A DNA stretch of 64,000 bases, taken from positions 493,356 to 557,355 of the forward strand of contig JAVGVS010000294.1 in assembly GCA_032718565.1 (NCBI GenBank), written 5' to 3'. The position numbers and the translations under genes are program-made. The notes beneath the pieces were generated by a model. The model was not told the origin of the DNA and ran no database searches. It saw only the letters and a list, made by a program, of their open reading frames with translations. Within the stretch, counting starts at the first letter, position 1. Each line of letters starts with the position of its first letter. Source of the stretch: Distichodus sexfasciatus. Its lineage: Eukaryota > Chordata > Actinopteri > Characiformes > Distichodontidae. Shown one piece after another: positions 51,050 to 63,190 of this stretch.

Positions 51050-51350
51050 CCTCATGCACATTCAGTGTAAAAGTCAATTTCCACTCTTGTAGGTAATACT
51101 GCTTGCAAATTGTCTCTCCTCTACTTCTATTTCTAGTTCTAGTTTAAAGTTATACTTAATACTCCATTTCTAGTTTAAAATGTATATTTTGTATTCTATT
51201 TATATATTTTTTATTCCATGTGCCTTTGTTCTTTGTTCCCTATTTCTTATTGTACTGTAAAAACTGGAGCCACGTCGTCTTGTCTCTCTGTATATCTGTA
51301 CAGTATATAGCAGATATGACAATCAAGTTTACTTTGACTTTGACTTCATG
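51050..51350 (+). repeat. LINE-type 3' tail, uninterrupted copy
   Basis: Same family as 2590-2859, with the full ACTTTGACTTTGACTTCATG ending that copy 1 of the hAT-type element interrupts at the other locus. Confidence 0.6.
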
Positions 51351-51364
51351 TCATATACTTCAAC

Positions 51365-51780
51365 AAAACACACACTAGGCTTGGGCGGTACCCAAATTTT
51401 GATACCGTCAAACCTCCTCCCTATTTTACCTCAGTATACGGTATTACCGTGAATAATAAAAAAAATTGTGCCCAAACTGTTGGCTTGTGCCTAAACCGTT
51501 CAGAAACTGAATACCAAACACTAATACTGAAACAATAACAAAATAACATGCAGAACAATATTATCAACTTTTATTAGGAACAAATAGCAGTTTATAAAAA
51601 AGTGCAAATACAACAGTCAAACAGAATTAAATTAACATAAACATCCAGAACAGTTTTCGGACCTCCCGGAAATGAGTTTTTGCAGGTTGGGATCCCTGTA
51701 AACAAAAACTTATTTCCATCTCTCGCCGTCACCTTTTTGTTGCACAATTTGCAAATTGCCTCGTGGCTAGGTGGCAAGAA
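51365..51780 (-). pseudogene. hAT-type terminal piece with BED finger start
   Basis: The left edge TAGGCTTGGGCGGTACC resembles hAT-type termini elsewhere in the window. The minus frame 51777-51592 has HEAICKLCNKKVTARDGNK, the first half of a BED finger. It stops about 40 bp short of the isthmin-like exon at 51819. Confidence 0.45.
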
Positions 51781-51818
51781 GCTCTTCTGGCCACTTTTCT
51801 GGGGCTACACTGATACAG

Positions 51819-54800
51819 ACTCAGATGAGGATGGTGTGAGCCAGGCAATGAAGGAAGAAGATGACGAGCATGAGGATGGGAACATAGACTATACATCTGA
51901 ATATGACAGCGGAGAGCCCCTCCCAAGTGGCTTAGGCATTGAGATGGGTGGAGAATGGGAATTTGGACTGGGATCCCACTCATGGCTATTATGGTAAGTC
52001 AAAATTGCAGACACCTTGCTTCTGTATACTGTACGTCCAGCAGCGTTGACAACATAAGTGACATGGTTGTCATAATAAGTTCAACGTGAGAAATGAACTG
52101 CAGAGAAGGAATATCTTTGCAGCTTGACATCTGCAGATTGTGTTGGTGAACAGTAATGTAGTGAATCCCAAATAACCACTTAAGCAGGGTTTAGATGTGA
52201 AGCTGGAAAGCAAAAAAAAAAAAGCCAAAGAATAGATAGCGAAGGAAGATGAGATCTGAACATAATGAGGGAAGCTTCTCTAACGGGGCTGTCCCCCAAC
52301 ATTGGCTAAAGGCGAGCACTCGAACTTTGGAGCTTTTGTGATAGCCGGGCCTTTGTTGTGGACGCTGGTTCTTCTCGTTTGTAGCTGGTTCCAGTGTGAT
52401 CACTAATGGCAGTGTGAGACTGTCGCGCTGTTGAAAACAAGGCCCATGCTTGTGTTCAATTCGAGCTGGGAACACAGAATGACAGGGGCCATTCGGGTGC
52501 ACCTTTCATCCTTGTGGCAGGGCCCCAGACTCAGCTTTTAGATCCAGTTCAAGAATTCCTGGGGAATTTCTATATATTTTTCTGCCATTTAGCATGATGG
52601 GAAAATTGCAGTGTGAAATTAAAGGTTTGGCCGTTAGCAAAAAATCTATCTGAATAAATTAATTAAATTAATACATTTCCTAATGCATGTGTTCATGGAC
52701 TGTCTTCTTTGAAACACTAAAATATGAATAAATACAAATGTAAAATTTCTACTGCTTTTGCCCCATCCATCTAAATTTTTATTGTAATTTATTATTAATT
52801 TTTATATTAATTGAGATAAAAGTAATCATGATTGATTAGAAGTCACAAAGCCATGAAGTCCAGTTTTGTAGTAGACTTGTTTTGTAGTGTTTTACTCAAA
52901 TGAAATTATGCTAGGCAATGTCAGACAGTATTGATCCTCTATTGCTTTTTATGGTGACATAGGTATTTTATTTACTTGTACAATGCAGAGCTCTTACACA
53001 TTTTTTTCACTGCTTACAGTTTAGGCCAGTAGATAGCTATCTTTACCCATACATAAAAAAGAAATCTTTAAAAGAAAAAAAAATAATAGATGAAAAAGTT
53101 CTTTGTGAAAAACATTTTCATCCCTAGTTAGTATCTTAAGATGTTAGTACTCTCAAAAAGTGTTTTATAATTAACTTATGCCTTTCTTTAAGTGTTTAAA
53201 GCAGGAAAAGGCAGATGTGCAGAGCATGTTGCTGAATTTCATGGTTGCTACCTGCCGTAGATCTTTAAGGAACCTCACAACATCAGAGTAGGATGGAAGA
53301 CAGTTCAGTGGTTTGTCTGTTCCAGTTCTGTCCTGGGGCTTTGATATGGCAATGATAAGTTAAACTAGCAAACAAAATTATAACATCTTAGAACTACACT
53401 ACAACTCTGTGTCTTCACCCGCCATTGTTGTTGACCTGCATTGTTATTACTGTTGTCATGGTTTCCATTGTCACTTGCGTTATGTAAGGAATTTAAGTTA
53501 TTTAAGGCACACACACACAATAAAACAAAATGTCATTGTTTTAGGAAAACTGTGTTTTATCCGTTCTGCGTTCTGGATCCACAGAATACAGCATGTTGGA
53601 AAATCTTTACTTTGGAGGATGGTTATATCTGTTTATATCTGTTTGATGTGGCTAAAACTCTGTTTATGTGTAAGCGAAAAGCCGAAACATATAAAAATAT
53701 GCGTTAATAAAAATATTCACATACGTGTAAACACTTTTATAATTGCCAATTTGATACTGATATGTAATGTGCTTGTTCTTTATTCTTAACATTATACGTA
53801 CACTCATTGATAGCTTACACCGGAAGTACCTCCGCCCACCACATAGATTTTGAACATTAGTGGCACCATCTTGTGCACAGTCAATTAAAACACACTCTGG
53901 TCTTGGTCTTGATCTCAGTTTAGGTGGTCTTGATTACAATCATTGCCAGGTCCTGTTCAATTCTTCCTAAATTGAGCGATTTGTATTGCAGAAAAAAATA
54001 TTTAAATGTTGTTTTTTTCCCCTGTAAAATGACGAGCTCAACTGCCAAGGCACCCTAAGCTTCAATTAAACAGTGACGTGCTATTTGGAGCTGCAGAGAT
54101 GCCATTAGATGGGAAGATAAGAAACTCAGCAGACTGGGAACCTTTGCCACCAGCAGATGGTTCTGTAATTACACTTCTGCTGTTTTGATCCTGTGACCAT
54201 TGCAGCCACAGTGCTGGCAGTGCCACAAAGGCAAAGTGGGCAGTCCCGGAGCCCACTCCATTCTATTCATCACCCATTGCTATGTCTGTAATCAGGACAC
54301 TGGTGTGTCAGCATTCAGTATTATTAGCACTGAACCCAGTCTCCAAAATAATCTAATTCTTGAAACAGTCACATCGCTAATCTGTAGTTTGCATTACAGG
54401 ACTTGTGAGTGATTTTCATTTGTAAGGGACAGAATTATTCTTGTGAAAAATTTACTTGGCCTTTTAGATGTTATGGGAAAGAGACACGTCGCAGCAGCAT
54501 TTTACAAACAAACATTTTTTATTCTCATTAGTAAAATAGGTGCATTTTATTATGTCATGCAGTAAGATTAACTGTATTGCTGTATATGAGCATAATTTTA
54601 TGTTTAACAACATTAAATGTAATAGCTAAGTCACTTTAGTTTTAGATAGCTTAGACAGTAAATCTCATCACATTATCACATATCATTGCTTGTAAATTGA
54701 CCAATGCTTATTTAAGATGTGCTTACATTTATTGATATTCCACTGTATATTTGAAAGTAGGTACAAATTTAAAAGTGATACCATTCATAACAATATTGCT

Positions 54801-56017
54801 ACAGTGCTATATTTTCTGTTTGTATTCTAAACTAAAAAATAAAAATATTGTATGGTCAAATGTGTTAGTTAATGTGTCAAACTTAGTTAATTCACATGTT
54901 CTCTAGTGCCAGTCTATAAGCAAACATGTGAAGATAAAAAGTGAGAAGAGTGCAATGGTAGCGTAGGGCAGTGGTAGTGCAATGGTTAGGAAGTTGGCCC
55001 TGTGTTCAAAGGTTGCTATATCAATCCTGGACTGCTAAAGATTCCACTGAAGTGCCCATGAGCCAGGTACCATCCCCCACTGCTCCCTATCTATTGCCCA
55101 TGTCAGCTGCCCACTGACTCATCCTTCATAATTTGCTGTGGTGCACTGTGTGGTGTTTTCACATTGACAAATGCTCATTTTTTGAAAAGGGTCAAGAATG
55201 TATCTTATTTAGTTCTCTCTACATTTCGTTTATTTAGAATTATTGTGTTTTGTGCTTTAGATACAGACCGTTTACATTAAACCTCATGTAATACAGTTTT
55301 TATTAAACCTTAGTCATTTCTGTCTGCAGAGAAAGATGAAGACGAATGGAGTGCTTGGACCCCTTGCACAGTCACCTGTGGACATGGGAACCAGACTCGC
55401 ACACGTTCATGTGGAGATTTCTGTGTATCCACTGAATCCAGGAGCTGTGATCCTAACCCATGCCCAGGTATGATTGCCAGCCTGATTTTTATATTTGAAA
55501 TATGATACAGGAACAGTGCAAAATAAACCCTTTCTTTCTACAGATGATTTAAACCCAATAGCCAATGTGTTCCCGTTTGAGATGGAAAATGGAACAGAAC
55601 CTCTTGGCACAGGTAAGTATCTCCATGAGACGCCTGAGCATTTCACACTGACCGTCCTCGCTGTTTCGCTATCATTCTATCATCTCCTGTGTTTCCTTGG
55701 TCTGCAGATGTTGACAGTTGTGAAAAGTGGCTGAATTGTAAGAGTGAGTTCCTCCAGGCTGCTACTCTGCAGCAGGTTTTGACAGAATTCGTTCGGTTGC
55801 CCCCTGCACCTATCCTCTGCCTCCCCACAATGCGACAACAGCCTACTGGATGAGGGTCTTGATCGGATAAACCCATTGGAGGACGCCAGCGACCCCCAAG
55901 GAGCACCTGGATATCTACAAGCCCTCGGCGCACAGCTGTTTGCGCTCTGACTTGTCGGCAGAGGGGCCACACTGGTTGCCCAGCACTGCTGTTATGACGA
56001 CAAGGGCCAACTCAGTA
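51819..56017 (+). pseudogene. Isthmin-like (ism2-type) gene, frameshifted and truncated
   Basis: Isthmins are secreted proteins with one thrombospondin type 1 repeat and a C-terminal AMOP domain. Likely exons: 51819-51993 (acidic, TDSDEDGVSQAMKEEDDEHE, GNIDYTSEYDSGEPL); 55330-55467 (TSP1: DEWSAWTPCTVTCGHGNQTR, SCGDFCVSTESRSCDPNPCP); 55544-55612 (FPFEMENGTEPLGT); and 55708 onward (AMOP start VDSCEKWLNCKSEFL). The AMOP exon then loses its frame: CPCTYP, DIYKPSAHSCLRSDLSAEG and VAQHCCYDDKGQ appear in different frames, with a TGA at 55851-55853. Coding similarity ends at about 56017 in a GATACTGATACTGATA repeat. The first listed exon and the TSP1 exon do not join in phase, so either a small exon is missed or the acidic exon assignment is wrong. 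No signal-peptide exon is found. Multiple one-base indels mean a pseudogene or poor sequence. Confidence 0.75.
54963..55178 (+). mobile_element. tRNA-derived SINE copy just upstream of the TSP1 exon
   Basis: Head GGCAGTGGTAGTGCAATGG and body GAGCCAGGTACCATCCCCCA, with end GTGGTGCACTGTGTGGTGTT, match the SINE at 29163. The B box is degraded. It lies in the intron of the isthmin-like gene. Confidence 0.7.
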
Positions 56018-59000
56018 CTTAAAACTGCACTGATCCAATCCTTTTCGATACCGATACTGATACTGATATTAATACAGATACCAGGCCTTCAGAGTAGGAA
56101 ACTTAGTTCAAAATGAAGAGGAGATCCATTTAAATTGTAATCTTTTAGTGCTTCAATAAATTGCTCTGGAATTAAAATTTCAATATAAAGCAATACAACT
56201 TCCCAATGAGAAGAACATTTAAAAAAAAAATTTAATGCAAAGATTTGCCCTGATCTTTCCATTTTTCTCAACACGAGATGTAGGTATTTGAGTCAGTATT
56301 ATCTGTGCATCTCAACTTAGGGCCTGAAACAAGAGTATGCTGGACTTCATTTGTTAGCTTATGAGAGCATTACGTTGGTGCTCTCACCTAGAAGACATCA
56401 CACACCTTGAGAGAGATGTATAGCATGATTGGGGTTTGAACTCTGTCATATTTTGGGTAAGAATGCAAGATCCAAGTCCTGCACCAGACAGCTCATATCC
56501 TGCCATTAATGTTGATATTGGTAGTAAAGAACAATGGGTCGACCAGGATGAACTTGGGCTAAAGCTTTTCGTTAATTGGCTGATAAAAAACTTAAGTTGG
56601 TAGGGAGATAATAAATTTAGTTATTTGTTTTTGGATGTCAATTACTGGGGTAAACTGGAATACTGGTAACAGATGTCTTATTGTTTAGTGGTTTTATTCA
56701 CTCGACCACAACCCACCATACTAAATTGTATGTTGTCTACATTTTGCCATTTATTATGACACTGTGCAGTTCGGCACAAAGGTATAATTCATAAGACAAT
56801 GACAATGACAAACTTATAAACAGGGCATACAGTAGATTTCTGGTCAAAAAATACTGATTGACTCTAGTTCTGGTGATGATGCTTTGACAGAGCATTGCAG
56901 GCTGAATTAACAGGGACACTGGAAAGGCTGACTGGACAAAAAATTCACTTCTAACTCAGGGGAACTCACATCAGAGCTAGAACATTTGCAGTAACTTTAC
57001 AGTAAAACCGATTCAGAACCTCCAGGATCACACATATACACAGATGCAGCAAAAGAAACGGACATGGATGCTTAAAAGGTTTTTTTTGTTTGTTTTACAA
57101 ACATTTTGGCAAGTTGTTTCTTTTCAGTGTTATATCATAGCAGTGTTTTTCTCTCTGTGCATTATGATGCATTGCTTGGGAGCTGTAAATACTGATCGTG
57201 TACGCTCCAGACATCTTTTCAAGTATATAATTTTGAATGCATGTACATCTGTATGCACATCTTAATGATGGCACTTTATTTGAAATATATTCAAGTTAAA
57301 AAGTATGATTGCAAATTGCCTTTCATGGTTTTGGTGTTATTGTGAACGGATAACTTGTCTTTGGTTTTTTCTGCAATCATCAGTAGTGGCAAGTAATATT
57401 TTATGTGTTGATATTAGCCGCATGACTGTACAGTATTTATTGTCTATTTTCTTATATTTGCTAAGACTTTAATGTGATGTTCTGTCCAGTGGACTGCAGG
57501 AAGCTCGCACTAAAAAGGGAAATTGTATTGTCTCATGTCAATAGCAACAAAAAGTATTTGTATTTTAATGTTCTGCAATCTGAAATGTGTTGCAAGAAGT
57601 ACAAAGATGAGATGATAATTTCTCTTGAGTATTTGTGTCACGTTACACGTCAAGTTAAAGTCAGCTAATGTGTCACACACATAAAACATTACAACATACA
57701 CAATTTCCACATCAAACATTCACTCAAGCTTGCAAGATGTTTATAGCACAACAGGCTTCCATGAGTACAATTTAGCACAACGATGGCCATCATCGTTTTA
57801 TCTAAGTCGTAGGTTGGGGAGTGGGGCAAGAAAAATGTTTGATTGCTTTGTTTTTCAATTGCCCTGGTTTTAAACAGAACCATCCAGCAACAGTCGACTG
57901 ATCTCCCTGGGCAGTAAGACTTTAGCATATTTGAGCCAATCTGGTTTCAATTGGGAAGCCAGGAATGAGCAGAGTGTTCTACTTTGCCTTTTGTTTATTC
58001 TCCTATGAACCTGCTCTATCTTCTCCATCAGAAAGAAACAAAGATGTGGGATCAAAGGTCCCTTTGCATTCAAAGTCGGGAATATAATGGTAGCTCAATC
58101 TCAGAGAAAAAGAACATAGAACTATGTAAAGCGTAATGCACCCAAATTAATTTGAGTTAGCATGACCCGTCTTTTATGTGAGGCATTTATACAAGCTTCA
58201 CCTGATGCATTTTCTAGTTAATGCATAAAATCTTGATTGACAAAAGGCATCTCTATCCAATCAATAAATAAAAATTTAATCCATATTAAAGAGGAGTGAT
58301 CACTTAATTTTTTGCACTTCCATTATTTGTAACTTAATGATATTTTAGCCACACACAATCACTGAATGTGCTGTGCAAGAGGACATATATTGTGCCAATA
58401 ACCACATCTGTCAGCAGGATCTTAGACTGAGATTAAGATAGAATTAAAAGATCAAAAGGTTAATGTAATGAAAGCCTGTTTTCTCATCCCGCTGCATGAT
58501 TCTCTTTTGACCCCTGCATAACTAGAATGAAGGAATGAATGAGAGTTAATTATAATGTTGATGGACAAATGTTGACCACACAGGGCTTTCAGACAGACTC
58601 CAAAGAAATTAGAGCAGGATTTCAGACAAACTAATACATTTCCAAAACCCATTATGTCAGTGTGGGTGTTTGTATAAACAGTGATGTTAAGAAAGAGACA
58701 TGAGATGAAAACATTGTTTATGTAGAATTTTTAAGCAGATAATTATTAATGATTTATTAGCAGGGTGTAACATGTGCCTTCCACATGCAGTTTCATATTA
58801 TAAGGTTGAGTGAAATTAAATGTCCTTTAAAGTGTGTCGGCTGTAAAACATAACAACAGCTTTTCTGTAATCCTGCACCAGCCACCATCCAATACCACAG
58901 ATACAAGCAGACCCTGGGCAAGAAAGTCTGGATGCAAACTGTACTGTTGCAAGGCTTCCTCTTTTCAAACAACCGGCAGGTGAGGATGGCATTGACTGTG

Positions 59001-60350
59001 TGGCCAATTTCATGATGAACGTTGAATGGGTTGTGTGTATCTGTAGAATGAGAAAACTTTTAATCAGCAGTGTTTTGTGGTCTGTTCTTGGCTGCACATG
59101 ATAAATACTATCCAGCATATGACATTACATGGTCAATATAAACTATAACAAATAACATTGCAGTATTTCGCTCTGTGATAAAAATGCTTGATATTATGTT
59201 TGCTGAGATATAATGAGATATGCTAAGATATTTGCCTTGCAGTGTAATATTTATATATGTAAAGTTACCACCAGTTTTTAATTTTTGGCTTCAAAACTAT
59301 CCACACATTTAAAATGGAAACCATGGAGATAAAATCTTATTAAGTGTCCTACAATAAAGACTTAACATCTTTTTTTTTTTAAAATTGAGATTGCCTTTTG
59401 TTTTATAAATTCCTAACTCTAGCAACATCCTGAAGCATAAAATGGGCCAAAGCTGCATGACTGCTTATAAGAAGGCACTAAGTCAGAAATAACAAAAGTA
59501 AAAAACACACAGTCTAGTCTTCTCACGGAGGACCAAAGTTCATACTCCAAAAATCACTGTTTGATTTTGGAAGTGGAATTTAAAGTGCTGAAGCTTAGTA
59601 ACAGAAAGAACAAAGCTGACTGAAAGATTGCAGGGTTATAAGATTGCAGTATGTACTGTCATTTGCAAAAAAGGCACCTTATAAAAACAACATTCTGTTA
59701 TGGTGAGATATTCTGAATACACCAAACTGGGCCATATTTAAAGTTTGTAACAACACACATCAACAACACGCTAATTTTGTATGTTCAATGTGAAAAAGGA
59801 ACTTCATGGCACTGCATTATCTTGGTATTATAAAGGATCATAATTGAGTTAGGAAAGACTAAATATACTTTTAAGAAAGGAGCACTTTTTCCCCCAGAGG
59901 CTTCAAAAACCACAAATATGGAACACCATAGAAGACACCAAAAACCTTTGGGTTCTTCACAAACATAATTAAAAAATACACCAGAACCAAAGAAAAGGGG
60001 ACACATGATTCATTCAGAAACAAAGAGACAGACAAACAATAACAGTCATGGACAGACAGTACAGTGCAATACAAGACATTCTCAGGTCAATATACACAAG
60101 GAGTCGGGTCACAAACAAATCACATGTGAAACTAATTAACAGAAACTTTACTAATATGTGTGGAGGAACAGTGAGACCAGTGACAGAGCACTTGCTTTCA
60201 GATCGTGCTTAAGCAACAACCAATAACCTCTTAAAATGGATCTGACACAGTCGTTACATAGGAGCAGACTATTACAGCGGGGTTCCTTGAATCATAAGAT
60301 AACAAAGATCTAAAATAAAAAATATGTCTAAGGTACCATGAAGATAAGCG
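56018..60350. other. Gene-free interval before cyp46a1
   Basis: No gene is recognised. The start (56025-56095) is a GATACCGATACTGATA-type repeat. One exon-like open stretch, 58882-58979 (plus), has good splice borders but no recognised product. The minus ORF at 57870-58073 has no recognisable motif. The hhipl1 gene expected here from mammalian order is not visible. Confidence 0.5.
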
Positions 60351-60359
60351 GAATAAGAA

Positions 60360-60645
60360 AGAATATGGTGCCCTCTGTTGTCGCAAACGACTTTCAGGAA
60401 CTGCGCCGATTTCGCCGCAGCAGTAGCCTGATACGGCGTTCGAAGAAGAAAATAGTGAATTGCATACCTGTCGTGTTTTGTTTTAGTACTTAGTGGCTTA
60501 GTTCGCGGTTTGGGACGCACCCTTTGACTAGCTCTTGTTTGTCCGGAAGTCCATGGCCAAAACCTCGCCCTTCAACAGCTGAAAACTACCGACGCAACGT
60601 TACTGCGAACTTGTCACTCAACATCTGACATAAATTCATGCTATT
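60360..60645 (+). promoter_or_regulatory. Probable cyp46a1 promoter and 5' UTR
   Basis: CpG frequency rises locally (GCGCCGATTTCGCCGCAGCA near 60402, TACGGCGTTCGAAG near 60432) directly upstream of the start codon. No TATA box stands out. The boundary is an estimate. Confidence 0.4.
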
Positions 60646-61429
60646 ATGGCGATCTGGCAGGCTGCTGCGGAATCGACAACTAACCTTCTTTTCTATTTGT
60701 TTTGCACAGTTTTAATTGCATTTATTGGATACTGCCTTTACGTGAAGTTTATTCATCTGAAATATGACCATATTCCTGGACCACCAAGGGACAAGTAAGT
60801 GTTAATTCATCCCCCATTAGTACGGTAAGATTCTGTTTATGCTGATGTCAAGCCGTCAGTATCTTTTAGTAAAGTGTTCTTTTGCTCCTTGTTCTGGTTT
60901 AAGTTTTCTTTTAGGCCATATACCGACTTTCCTGAGGAAGACAAACTCGGAGCGCCACATACATGATCAATTCCTCGAATGGTAAGGCTCCTGTTATACA
61001 ACGTCTGGTGCATTTATATTCTTTTTTATTTTTTTAATTTCATGTTTTATTTTATGTAAATAATTACGATATATGAAATATCTTTATCTATACTTTCCCC
61101 TGCGCAGTCAATCACACATTCACTCCCCCCACACAAGAATTCCTCACATTTACCCTATGTATCATTTTTATATAGTATTATTATATTCCAGGGCTGAAAC
61201 ATATGGCCCAGTGTACAGACTAAACAGCTTTCATGGAGTGGCTGTAGTGGTCTACTGTCCTGAGACTACAAAGGTTTACATTTGACTTATATTTAAATGT
61301 CTTAAACGTCTCACCAAAATAACTGCCTTGAACAGTTCTCTGTTCTATATTGTAGGAAGTTTTAATGTCCTCCAAGTTTTCCAAAGATCCATTTGTCTAC
61401 AAACGGCTGTTTAACATGTTTGGAAAAAG
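60646..61429 (+). CDS. cyp46a1: Cholesterol 24-hydroxylase, first four exons (partial)
   Basis: CYP46A1 is an endoplasmic-reticulum P450 that turns cholesterol into 24S-hydroxycholesterol, the main exit route for brain cholesterol. Exons: 60646-60794, 60904-60981, 61192-61273, 61356-61429, in consistent phase (383 bp, about 127 residues). Exon 1 encodes a membrane helix (LLFYLFCTVLIAFIGYCLYV, about residues 14-33) and the DHIPGPPRD hinge. Then come NFLLGHIPTFLRKTNS, HIHDQFLEW, AETYGPVYRLNSFHGVAVVV, and EVLMSSKFSKDPFVYKRLFN with MFGKR, following human CYP46A1 in order. The exon 2 acceptor is TTTAAG|TTTTC; using the internal TTTTAG instead would drop the conserved FLL. The start ATG has G at +4; an ATG 10 bp upstream is out of frame. 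Exon 5 is not found before the right edge. In zebrafish this gene is a small tandem family, so this may be one of several copies. Confidence 0.9.
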
Positions 61430-61849
61430 GTAAGAGGGTCATTAATTTATTTGCGTATTTAAGCAAATGAAGTTTACTACCTCTATCACTGATGTTTACT
61501 TTATCATTGATGTTAATATATCCATTACAAATGAAGAATGACACTTATTGGTGCCACTTGCTCAGTACAGAATATAGTTTTTTTTAGAGAATGATAGCTC
61601 TTAAGTGTTTTTGTTGTTGCTTTCATTATTATATTCATGTCTGCTTATGTTGCTTATTATAAAATGCAAGTAATATTAAATGATGTTATGCAAATAGATC
61701 AATTTAAAGGCCGATTAAAAGTTTTATAACATTTACGTTTACAATATTAAACTATACAAACTATCTGAAGTGCAGTAAGCAATTGTGTTGTCAAGTTGTG
61801 TGATGGCCAGATATGTAGTAGGTAAAATATAAATGCAATCATAAATATA

Positions 61850-63190
61850 GTTGCAAGCAGCAATTAGCAGGGTCTAAGCAAAATCTCAAAAAGAAGTAAG
61901 CGTTGAAGAAAGTCAGTGAACCAGACTGCATAAATTTTTGTAGCATTTTTGTTTGCACCCCTAGAGGTCAAAATGCATTTTGAAAATGTCAGCTTTCTGT
62001 GACTTACGGTTCAAGCTGCACAATTCGTTTTGTAAGGGAAAAAATAATAATAAATATAACTGCAAACAGTGATTACGGGGGCCATGCAGTTTGCAGCTTT
62101 ATCAGTTTTTTATGAATTGAAGTACATATATGTTGAGATTTGATATCTTTCATCTTTTTTTCTACGTATTTACGGTTCAAAACTTATTAGGCTAACTTTA
62201 AAATAGTTTATTATGGCGACAATAAGAGGGATATCGACTTTGAAGTGAAGCTTTGCAGTCATATAAAGAAATACCTGAAAATAGGCTTAATAAATACTAT
62301 AAGAGAGTGTCTAAAAACTGTAAATTATAGTAAAGTTTCCTTATTCAAACATATGTCTTGCTGAATTTGTTTCAAATTATTGATTTGCATAATATAGCCA
62401 TATGAATAGATAAATGAAAAATGTGCTCAGTGACTATTAAAGAAGAATATGCTGAGATTTAAATAATACGATTTCATATTATGAAAATTAGCGGTAGCTC
62501 ACTCAGAGCTAGATTTCTATGATATTCAGTGTGTGGCATTGCATTACTATACAAAGCCGAGCACATTTATTTAAAAAAAATACAGCCAAATGAAAACCTA
62601 AATTAAAAATATACTCGATAATAATGTCTTGGGATTCAAATAATACCAGTTACATGCAGATTTGATAAAAATCCAGGATCTAGTTGACTAGTTATGCCAA
62701 TTAAAAAAAATCCAATATGGGAAAAATAGATATGAGATAAACCAAAAATAGATATGGTTTATTAAGATTCGGCTTGACCTAAGAAATAAGATGGTATAAG
62801 ATTTTTAAGAATCGGAGCTACGATTCAAAAGTTATTACGAAAAATGCATAATAGCTTATTAGCGCCACCAAGTGGTAGAGTGGTGCAATTTTTTTTTTTT
62901 TGCCTGAATAGTACATGAGGTTTAAAGTGTTGAAATATGGGCAAAGTGGCGCAGTTTTTTTTCCTCAGTATTGGGTAGAGTCAAGGACCTACCTGCCAAA
63001 TTTCAAAGCTGTTGCCCACCCAGAGCCGAATTTCTATGACACTCGGTGTATGGGTTTGCAGTACTACGCCAAGCCGAGCCCATTTATTTGCATATTACAT
63101 AAAAATGAAGACCTAAATTAAAAATGTGCTCGATAATAATTAAAGAAGAGTGTCTTGGGATTCAAATGATACCAGTTGCATGCAGATCGT
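61850..63190. repeat. Dispersed repeat in cyp46a1 intron 4 with internal direct duplication
   Basis: Pieces match 7078-7290 (GATTACGGGGGCCATGCAGT; CATAATAGCTTATTAGCGCC and its relative). A 150-bp segment occurs twice in direct orientation, 62515-62665 and 63015-63185 (GAATTTCTATGACACTCGGT region, AAACCTAAATTAAAAAT, CTCGATAATAAT, GTCTTGGGATTCAAAT). Part of the repeat, GACTTACGGTTCAAGCTGCA (62002), is the complement of phrases near 18890 and 35400. Family unknown. Confidence 0.6.

Noticed and set aside
55643..55972. Two minus-strand ORFs over the isthmin-like AMOP exon
   Set aside because: They are antisense shadows; the plus strand carries recognisable AMOP segments with cysteines in order.
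57870..58073. Minus-strand ORF of 67 residues (DWLKYAKVLLPREISRLL)
   Set aside because: No recognised motif, no splice context and no neighbour relationship; kept only as unassigned.
60635..60660. Upstream ATG at 60639 as the cyp46a1 start
   Set aside because: It is out of frame with the P450 anchor and hinge sequence; the ATG at 60646 gives the conserved protein.
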